A stretch of 43,600 nucleotides of DNA from an uncultured Clostridia bacterium (GTDB taxonomy: Bacteria > Bacillota > Clostridia > Christensenellales > UBA1242), in assembly GCA_944362965.1 (NCBI GenBank), contig CALVTR010000004.1, positions 1 to 43,600 of the forward strand. The letters run 5' to 3'. Numbering within the stretch: the stretch's first letter is position 1; each line of letters begins with the position of its first letter. The notes beneath the pieces are model-generated. The model was not told the origin of the DNA, did no database searches, and saw nothing but the letters and a program-made list of their open reading frames with translations. A program made the position numbers and the translations under genes. Below are positions 35,495 to 41,392 of this stretch, piece after piece.

Positions 35495-35513
35495 CTTTTT
35501 ATCTATTTTTTAT

Positions 35514-37091
35514 TTATTTTGTGATTTGACCAAGTTTTTCAAGCTCTGCGTTGACGTCAAGACGTGGGAAAAGTATATCAAGCGGTTTAAGTTCTTGCCC
35601 TGCCGTGAGACCTGCAAAATTATCAAGATTTTTGAAAACCTTATCAGTGATGCCAAGAGCATCAAGCACTTGACGAGATTTTGTTGGCGTGAATGGCTCA
35701 AAGAGTTCGCTACCAATTCTGATGACTTCAAGAAGGTTTCTTAAAATTGTTTTTAGGCGAGCTTGCCCGTCTTCTTGTTTAGCAACCGCCCAAGGCTGAA
35801 CCTTTTGGATATATGTGTTTGCTTCAGTGAAGATATTAAATACTGCTGTGACCGCCTTTGTGACGTCAAGCTCATCCATATAGGTAAGCGTATTTTTAAC
35901 TTCCCTATCCACAACTTCCTTTAGAGCGATGTCATCTGGGTCGGTAAGGGCTGAGCCTTCTGGAATGACTGAGTTAAAATATTTTTTAACCATGCTGAAG
36001 GTTCTTGAAACAAGGTTGCCATAGTTGTTTGAAAGGTCGCTATTGAAGCGGTTTAAGAAAGCTTCTGTTGAATAGTTGCCGTCTGAGCCAAAAGGTATTT
36101 CACGATACAAGAAATATCTTATTGCGTCCGCTGAGTAAAGTGGAACAAGCACACGTGGGTCTATGCACTCAACTTTGCTGTTTTCTTTGCTCTTTGAAAG
36201 TTTGTCTCCACCGAACATAAGCCAGCCGTGACCGAAAACACGATGTGGAAGCTCAAGCCCTAGTGCCATAAGGATTGCAGGCCATATGATTGCATGGAAA
36301 CGCACAATTTCCTTGCCAATAACGTGAACGTCTGCTGGCCAGAATTTCTTAAATAAGCTGTCATCTTCACTGCCATAGCCAAGTGCTGTGATATAGTTTG
36401 GAAGAGCGTCAATCCATACATAGATTGTGTGCTTAGGGTCGAACTCAACCGGCACTCCCCACTTGACTGATGTTCTTGACACACAAAGGTCGGTTAGACC
36501 TGGCTTTATAAAGTTGTTGACCATTTCGTTGACACGAGATTTTGGAAGTAAAAACTCAGGATGCTCTTCATAGAGCTTTAAAAGTTTGTCTGAAAACTCA
36601 GAGAGCTTAAAGAAATATGCCTCTTCTTCTTGGAATTTGACTTCTCTTCCACAATCTGGGCATTTGCCATCTACAAGCTGACTTTCAGTCCAGAAAGATT
36701 CACAAGGTGTGCAATACCAACCTTTGTAACTGCCTTTATAAATATAGCCTTTATTGTAAAGTTCGGTGAATATCTTTTGAACAGCCTTTTCATGATATGG
36801 GTCTGTAGTTCTTATAAACTTATCATAGCTGATATTCAAAAGTTGCCAAAGTGACTTGGTGTCTGCAACCATTTCGTCAAGATATTCTTTCTCCGTTTTG
36901 CCCGCTTTCTCTGCTGCTAAGCTTATCTTTTGACCATGCTCGTCGGTGCCTGTGAGATACATTACGTCTTTGCCAAGTTTTCTATTGAAGCGTGCAAGTG
37001 CGTCACAGACAATAGTTGTGTAAGAATTGCCAAGATGAAGTTTGTTGCTTGGATAATATATAGGTGTTGTGATATAGAATGTTTCTTTCAT
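35514..37091 (-). CDS. metG: Methionyl-tRNA synthetase (short form)
   Basis: 525 residues from ATG at 37091; an in-frame upstream start lies inside the promoter and is rejected. The HIGH-type motif appears in TTPIYYPSNKLHLGNSY and the KMSKS-type motif as KLSKS in GGDKLSKSKENSK. A zinc finger has CTPC and CPDCG. The anticodon domain is present, but the C-terminal EMAP-like tRNA-binding dimerisation domain of the ~650-residue enzymes is missing, as in several Clostridia. It charges both initiator and elongator tRNA-Met. Weak ribosome site (GGCAGGG). Confidence 0.96.
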   Translation of the reverse strand: MKETFYITTPIYYPSNKLHLGNSYTTIVCDALARFNRKLGKDVMYLTGTDEHGQKISLAAEKAGKTEKEYLDEMVADTKSLWQLLNISYDKFIRTTDPYHEKAVQKIFTELYNKGYIYKGSYKGWYCTPCESFWTESQLVDGKCPDCGREVKFQEEEAYFFKLSEFSDKLLKLYEEHPEFLLPKSRVNEMVNNFIKPGLTDLCVSRTSVKWGVPVEFDPKHTIYVWIDALPNYITALGYGSEDDSLFKKFWPADVHVIGKEIVRFHAIIWPAILMALGLELPHRVFGHGWLMFGGDKLSKSKENSKVECIDPRVLVPLYSADAIRYFLYREIPFGSDGNYSTEAFLNRFNSDLSNNYGNLVSRTFSMVKKYFNSVIPEGSALTDPDDIALKEVVDREVKNTLTYMDELDVTKAVTAVFNIFTEANTYIQKVQPWAVAKQEDGQARLKTILRNLLEVIRIGSELFEPFTPTKSRQVLDALGITDKVFKNLDNFAGLTAGQELKPLDILFPRLDVNAELEKLGQITK

Positions 37092-37116
37092 TATGCCCTG
37101 CCTTTTAAGTGAATAA

Positions 37117-37145
37117 ATAATACCACAAGCATAAGTTTTTGTCAA
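37117..37145 (-). promoter_or_regulatory. Promoter of metG
   Basis: TTGACA (37145-37140), 17-base spacer, TATTAT (37122-37117) on the minus strand. The leader is about 20 bases, with no T-box. Confidence 0.85.
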
Positions 37146-37194
37146 ATAAATATAAAGTGTTAATATTATTTAAAATGATTTTTGATATTTTCTA

Positions 37195-37226
37195 AAAACA
37201 AAAGACACAAATTTATTGTGCCTTTT
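37195..37226 (-). terminator. Terminator of the DUF6273-type gene
   Basis: Stem AAAAGACACA (37200-37209) with TGTGCCTTTT (37217-37226), one G-T pair, followed on the minus strand by GTTTTTAG. It lies about 100 bases past the stop. Confidence 0.75.
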
Positions 37227-37290
37227 GAATTTTATTAAAAAGTTAGCTATTAAAGTAATTAAGCGATAGGTTATATCATTTATAAGATGT

Positions 37291-37344
37291 TTCAAATTTT
37301 CTTTGGGTTTTGGGAAAATTCGGGGTCTATATCGAAAATTTGAA
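37291..37344. repeat. Inverted repeat spanning the 3' end of the DUF6273-type gene
   Basis: Eleven-bp perfect arms TTCAAATTTTC (37291-37301) and GAAAATTTGAA (37334-37344) with 32 bases between. One arm lies inside the last codons, the other beyond the stop at 37327. There is no T-run, so it is not an ordinary terminator. Confidence 0.7.
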
Positions 37345-39135
37345 AGCTGCTCGAGCCGCGTGACTGTGGAAGTCGACAAAATCGAAATTGAGAAAACCCG
37401 AAGTATCAACAATATAAGCAAAAACACTAAAAACCGAATTAGGCGAACGGAGCCAATAGTAGTTAGCTGAACCTGTTGGCCATACTCTTCCACTATCACT
37501 GTCTATTGTGCTGCTTCCGCCTGTTAGTTGATATACTTCATAGTATGATAACAGCCAAAAGGCATCTTCGTGCCCTTCTTGATAGTACTCATCTCCGTCT
37601 TTTAAGTCTGATGGATAGGTTACGTCGTTTGGATTTGTTGTCGAGTTTGTATTATCTTTATATAACTCCCCGAGCGACCTTGCCACTATTTTTTCGTATA
37701 CTAAGTCATTTGTTGTATCAATGTTTAAATCATCATACATATTAGATTCTCTTCCATCTGGCTCGTATGTATATGGGTATGTTGATGTACCACTTGGGTT
37801 TTTATAAGCATCATAAGAATCAACGCCATTGATGTACCTTCGAACATTACTTGTTGCGTAGTCATTGGCGTTGATGCTTGTCCACTCTGCTTTCGTTTGA
37901 TGTCCTGCTCTTGCACTTGTTCTTGTCCAATCATTATTGAATGATACTTCTATCATATTGTTTGTGCCGTCTCTGCCTATGGCTGAAAGTACGTTTGTTT
38001 CTAGATAGAAATAACCTTTGCCTGTTGGAGTAGTGTCTGCATCAAAGGTTGTATATTTTGTTGCTACGTCACTGCCGCTGCTGTCGTCTACTGATGCGAT
38101 ATATTTCCAGCGGATGTATTCACTTTGTGTCTGTCCCATCACTGTGCCCATTTCTACATACCAATATTTATTCTCGGTGTCTTTTTGAAGCAAGCTTTCT
38201 TTCTCTTCAAAGGATACCTTGAGTCCTGAGATTGTCTTTGCTGAGCTTGTGTTGTTATTTACATAGATTGTAAGGTCTTTACTTTCTCCGCTTGATAACT
38301 CTCCGCTTGAGTTTTGTGGTAGATACAAGCTTGTTGAGTGAACAAAGAGTGTTCCACTTGTGCCTGTGGTGTTATAGTTAACTGTTCCTGAGTCGTAGCT
38401 TACTATGTTCTTTATATATTTTGCACTTAGTGATGTCATGGAAATTGTAAGGGTTGTTTCACCTGTTGCAAACTCTATGCCTGACAAATCTACAGAGCCG
38501 TCTATTGCTACTCCACCTGCAAGGTCTGTATATGTATCTGTTGTTGCTCCACTTGATGACACCGATGTCACTTGAACAGCTGCGTCTATATATTCGTCTA
38601 TTGTTATAACTATTCCTTCAAGGTTGACGGAACTAGAGTTTGGTGCGGTGATGGTTAAGATAAGAGAGCCGTCGATTGGTGTGTTTGCGTCAAAGTTTTT
38701 ATAACCATCACTATCTGTGTCAGTCAAATCATTTGTTGGTATAATTCCGCTATAGCTTGCTGATACCCCTGCACTTGTTAAAGCAGTAGGCAGTTCTACG
38801 TCCACTATTGCCCACTGGATATCTGTTGTATTGATTATATCAAAATACAATGCAAAGGAGCCGTGAGCGTTTTCTTCTGTTTCTAAAGCCGTCAAATCCA
38901 TATTAAAGCTTCCGTTTATGTAGCCCGGAGTGAAACTTTCAATATCAACCGCTTCACCGCCCGCTTCTTGATATCTTACATTTTTCACATACAAGCTTTT
39001 ATCTGGGACTACAAAGCTTAAATTCCCTTGCATGCTTATTTGCTGTTGCGTTGCCGCAAATACGCCTATAACTAGCACTCCTAGCATAAGCATAAATAAT
39101 GAAATACATGATATTAGTTTTACTTTTAATGACAT
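37327..39135 (-). CDS. DUF6273-type exported surface protein (complete)
   Basis: 602 residues, ATG at 39135 after AAGGAGG. Export segment at about 6-28 (ISLFMLMLGVLVIGVFAATQ). The first ~310 residues are Ser/Thr-rich beta-sandwich-like modules. The C-terminal ~280 residues match a DUF6273-like domain (recalled): YWYVEMGTVMG, EYIRWKYIAS, then FWLLSYYEVYQLTG and the terminal block WLRSPNS ... ARAAFKFSI. That ending resembles C-type-lectin folds displayed by diversity-generating retroelements. The codons after WLRSP are almost all NNT/NNC and poor in A. No sorting motif or second membrane segment. A paralog begins at 608. Function unknown; display or ligand binding at the surface is likely. Confidence 0.8.
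   Translation of the reverse strand: MSLKVKLISCISLFMLMLGVLVIGVFAATQQQISMQGNLSFVVPDKSLYVKNVRYQEAGGEAVDIESFTPGYINGSFNMDLTALETEENAHGSFALYFDIINTTDIQWAIVDVELPTALTSAGVSASYSGIIPTNDLTDTDSDGYKNFDANTPIDGSLILTITAPNSSSVNLEGIVITIDEYIDAAVQVTSVSSSGATTDTYTDLAGGVAIDGSVDLSGIEFATGETTLTISMTSLSAKYIKNIVSYDSGTVNYNTTGTSGTLFVHSTSLYLPQNSSGELSSGESKDLTIYVNNNTSSAKTISGLKVSFEEKESLLQKDTENKYWYVEMGTVMGQTQSEYIRWKYIASVDDSSGSDVATKYTTFDADTTPTGKGYFYLETNVLSAIGRDGTNNMIEVSFNNDWTRTSARAGHQTKAEWTSINANDYATSNVRRYINGVDSYDAYKNPSGTSTYPYTYEPDGRESNMYDDLNIDTTNDLVYEKIVARSLGELYKDNTNSTTNPNDVTYPSDLKDGDEYYQEGHEDAFWLLSYYEVYQLTGGSSTIDSDSGRVWPTGSANYYWLRSPNSVFSVFAYIVDTSGFLNFDFVDFHSHAARAAFKFSI
37360..37440 (-). other. Candidate hypervariable (DGR-like) codon tract
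   Basis: These are the 27 codons between the WLRSP motif and the terminal AARAAFKFSI. Twenty-five end in T or C; the other two are TCG. The coding strand has 14 A and 39 T out of 81. Residues are Phe, Val, Asp, His, Ser, Tyr, Ile and Asn in alternation with fixed Gly, Ala and Ser. This is what adenine-directed mutagenesis of AAT/AAC codons would leave. No template copy or reverse transcriptase is in the window. Confidence 0.45.
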
Positions 39136-39443
39136 TCTATTAACCTCCTTATTTTATATAGTTTGTCTAAAGCTATTATTTCTATGCAAAAATTGTCTAT
39201 TTTTGCATTTTACACCCACACTATAGCATATTTAAAAAAGTCTGTCTCGCACTTGCCGTCACTATGACGTCAAACCGCTTGGGGTGTAGTTATATTTTAA
39301 TAATCTTTTTATTTTATTTACTACAACTATAATCACAAAAAATTTATAAAATTTTTTAATTTTATATTTAAAAAACTTTTATTTTGTTATTTTACATATT
39401 ATTTTCTCCCCATATCACCTAATTAGCTAGTCCAAGAAAGCGG

Positions 39444-39783
39444 GTGGATTATCCACTTTCCATCGTCTACTATTTCTATAATGCCGAGTTTATCAGTTCT
39501 GGTATGTGGATAACTTTTACCTTATGTGGATAAATTTTTGCTCCCTTTTCACCACTTTTATTCAATTTCCCGCTTTCGCGGTTGGCAGTAAGATACAATA
39601 TTATTATCTACTAAAGATACCTTATTATACCCCCCCCGCAACCTACGTCAAGCAAATTTAACAAATTTTTTAAAATTTTTTGAAAAATTTGTGGCTTAGC
39701 CACTTTTTATCGAGTGTTTTAGGCACTTTCTATCGTAAACTTTTATTAATTTACAATTTTTTTAGTCCGCCTTATGTGGATAA
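39444..39783. other. DnaA-box cluster, candidate replication origin
   Basis: Three perfect DnaA boxes (TTATCCACA on the minus strand) lie at 39505-39513, 39525-39533 and 39775-39783; the first two start exactly 20 bases apart. A fourth, TTATCCACT (one mismatch), lies in the opposite orientation at 39449-39457 within a 13-bp palindrome (39444-39456). The motif CACTTTNNATCG occurs three times (39454, 39701, 39724). AT-rich DNA lies to the left (39290-39410) and inside (39655-39690). Genes diverge from this region. dnaA and dnaN are not adjacent, so the origin assignment is an inference. Confidence 0.6.
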
Positions 39784-39817
39784 CTTACTGGGGTAACACC
39801 AAAGTTTCTCACTTAAA

Positions 39818-39932
39818 CTTCTTTGACACGGGCAAGCGAATGGGTGATTTTTTCTGAAGAAAAAATCACGATAGGCAAATGCCTATCAAAAACTCAAGAG
39901 AGTTTTCCATTCGCTTGCCCGTGTCAAAGAAG
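39818..39932. repeat. Nested palindrome B: perfect 26-bp outer stem enclosing three hairpins (cloverleaf)
   Basis: Outer arms 39818-39843 and 39907-39932 are perfectly complementary (core ACACGGGCAAGCGAATGG). Inside, with only one unpaired base between elements, are 39844-39869 (11-bp stem GTGATTTTTTC, loop TGAA), 39870-39887 (7-bp stem GATAGGC, loop AAAT) and 39889-39906 (7-bp stem AAAACTC, loop AAGA). All three loops are four bases. The architecture equals element A at 738-863. The only evident shared sequence is the third hairpin, AAACTC-NNNN-GAGTTT. It lies just beyond the last DnaA box. Confidence 0.95.
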
Positions 39933-39954
39933 GTCTGTGTTTTCAATTCAACTT

Positions 39955-40135
39955 GCCGGATAGTCGCCATGCATTTGGCTTGAAAGCGGAGATAAAATTT
40001 ATTTTAAACTCACCCTGCCGGACAATCGCCAAACTTTTGGTTTGGAGAGCGGAGATAAGGTCTGCATTTTCAATTCAAGCCGTCGGACATTCGCCGAGCG
40101 TTAGGCTCGCGGACAGTCGTCGAACATTTGGTTCG
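39955..40135 (+). repeat. Four imperfect hairpin repeats of ~28 bases
   Basis: Units at 39955-39982, 40017-40045, 40082-40109 and 40109-40135 follow the pattern CGGACANTCGCC + small hairpin (for example CGAAC-ATTT-GGTTCG, CGAGC-GTTA-GGCTCG, CCAAAC-TTTT-GGTTTGG). The stem bases change together between units. Two flanks are also repeated: GCGGAGATAA after units 1 and 2, and AAGGTCTG--TTTTCAATTCAA before units 1 and 3. The pattern starts right after palindrome B. Confidence 0.8.
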
Positions 40136-40226
40136 TGACAAATTACAACGATATTAAAAAGATTTCGACAATTTATGGCTATATAATGCTTTTTAACTAT
40201 TTTAAATATATGATAAAATTTAACTT

Positions 40227-40403
40227 GTGAAAAATAATCTCTTTTTTATTGCTGGACTTATAATATTTGCAACTTTGATATGGCTTTTCACGTCTATTTG
40301 CATGAATTATAGTTACAAGTCCGCAGAAAGTGATATATCCGTTTGTGAAGAATGTGAAGAAAGTTCTTTCACAAAATTTTTATATGAAAATGAAGATAAA
40401 TAA
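40227..40403 (+). CDS. Small membrane peptide, 58 residues
   Basis: GTG start at 40227, stop TAA at 40401-40403. One membrane helix (about 4-26, NNLFFIAGLIIFATLIWLFTSI) is followed by a short acidic outer or cytosolic tail with CEEC and ending FLYENEDK. The clean amphipathic organisation and normal codon use suggest a real gene. No Shine-Dalgarno is present; TAAAAT lies seven bases upstream, so it may be leaderless. It precedes walJ on the same strand by 78 bases, but walJ has its own promoter. Function unknown. Confidence 0.55.
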   Translation: MKNNLFFIAGLIIFATLIWLFTSICMNYSYKSAESDISVCEECEESSFTKFLYENEDK

Positions 40404-40443
40404 TAAATAAACCTTATAAATATCTAATAAAAACAACAAAAAC

Positions 40444-40472
40444 TTGCAAAATCGGGCAAAATAATATATAAT
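40444..40472 (+). promoter_or_regulatory. Promoter of walJ (nearly leaderless)
   Basis: TTGCAA (40444-40449), 17-base spacer, perfect TATAAT (40467-40472). Nine bases separate the -10 box from the ATG at 40482, leaving a leader of about 0-3 bases. Confidence 0.7.
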
Positions 40473-40481
40473 ATTGTCACT

Positions 40482-41264
40482 ATGAGAGTTATCAATCTAT
40501 CATCAGGTAGTGACGGGAACATTACATATATTGAAACGGATAACACTAAATTATTGTTAGACGATGGTTTATCATGCCAAGAAACAGTTAAAAGGTTAGA
40601 ACTTATTGGAATAAAGCCAAATGAGCTTGATGGAATTATCATCTCACACGAACACAGTGACCATATAAAAGGGGTTGATATTTTTTCAAGCAAATATAAC
40701 CTGCCGGTTTACGCACACGAGATGGTATGGCAAGGGATGGATGACAAGTTAAAAAAGGTATCAACGCTTAATAGAAAGCTCTTTGATGGAGAATTTGAGC
40801 TTAAAAAACTTACTATCTACCCTGTGGAAGTTCCGCATGACGTTAAATGTTTTGGGTTTAGTTTTTCACAAGGCAATAAAAAAATATCAGTCGTCACAGA
40901 CCTTGGGCATATTACCGACAAAATCATAAATTCCATTTCTGGAAGTCAAATTGTATACTTAGAAGCAAATTATGATAGGCAAATGCTGTATAATGGCACA
41001 AAATACCCACTATCACTTAAAAGACGAATAGATGGACCAAATGGGCACCTATCAAACAACGTAAGTGCAAAGGCTGTTGAAAGGCTGGCAGCAAGCGGAG
41101 CAAGGCAAATTATACTTTCACACCTTAGCAAAGAAAACAATAGCCCAGAACTTGCATATAATTTTGTTAGCAGTGAGATTGAAAAGGACGGAATTATAGA
41201 AGGTCAAGATATACGAATTGACGTTGCGACCACTTCTGTTGGAGCATTTTTTAGGCTTAAATAA
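40482..41264 (+). CDS. walJ: Metallo-beta-lactamase-fold hydrolase, WalJ/YycJ (VicX) family
   Basis: 260 residues, normal family length. The metal motif HEHSDH (H56, H58, D60, H61) is followed by TDLGH, LEANYD, GPNGHLSN and LSHLSKENN, all hallmarks of YycJ. Family members are cytosolic, related to 5'-3' exonucleases and, in Bacillus, encoded with the WalRK cell-wall regulators near the chromosome origin; here the kinase and regulator are absent. No ribosome site; the start is close to the promoter. Followed by an unknown 694-residue protein with its own promoter. Confidence 0.93.
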   Translation: MRVINLSSGSDGNITYIETDNTKLLLDDGLSCQETVKRLELIGIKPNELDGIIISHEHSDHIKGVDIFSSKYNLPVYAHEMVWQGMDDKLKKVSTLNRKLFDGEFELKKLTIYPVEVPHDVKCFGFSFSQGNKKISVVTDLGHITDKIINSISGSQIVYLEANYDRQMLYNGTKYPLSLKRRIDGPNGHLSNNVSAKAVERLAASGARQIILSHLSKENNSPELAYNFVSSEIEKDGIIEGQDIRIDVATTSVGAFFRLK

Positions 41265-41344
41265 ACACAATTTTCTTAGAAATGTATGATTTATGCTAAA
41301 ATAATCGGGGTTTTTGTAAAATTTTTTAAAGTTACCTATTGAAA

Positions 41345-41372
41345 TTGACGGCAATATATGGTAAAATATAGA
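41345..41372 (+). promoter_or_regulatory. Promoter of the 694-residue gene
   Basis: TTGACG (41345-41350), 16-base spacer, TATAGA (41367-41372), then GGAGGG and the start codon at 41393. Confidence 0.6.
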
Positions 41373-41392
41373 TAACAAAAATGGAGGGAATT

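Larger units (their letters stand above)
39136..40226. other. Long non-coding region at the point of divergence
   Basis: 1091 bases between the minus-strand surface-protein gene and the plus-strand small gene. From left to right: a hairpin (GCAAAAAT/ATTTTTGC, 39184-39204), an AT-rich block (about 39290-39410), the DnaA-box cluster (39444-39783) with an eight-C run at 39630-39637, cloverleaf palindrome B (39818-39932) and four hairpin repeats (39955-40135). No protein-coding pattern is visible; a 61-codon open frame at 39953-40138 runs through the hairpin repeats. Confidence 0.75.

Noticed and set aside
37092-37145. Upstream in-frame start for metG, adding 18 residues
   Set aside because: The stretch contains the -35 and -10 boxes; the conserved start METFYITTPIYYP-like block begins at 37091.
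37227-37326. DGR template repeat just downstream of the candidate variable region
   Set aside because: No stretch here, or elsewhere that I could see in the window, matches the WLRSP-encoding sequence with A mismatches.
37170-37499. Open frame of 109 codons on the minus strand overlapping the end of the DUF6273 gene
   Set aside because: It shares sequence with the better-supported 602-residue frame, extends over the terminator, and has no ribosome site or protein-like composition of its own.
39955-40135. The four repeats as a CRISPR array
   Set aside because: Units are imperfect, spacers are irregular (0-37 bases), flanks are repeated too, and no cas gene is present.
39953-40138. Open frame of 61 codons through the hairpin repeats
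   Set aside because: The repeat units fall in different frames, and the open frame simply results from GC-rich repeats. No ribosome site.
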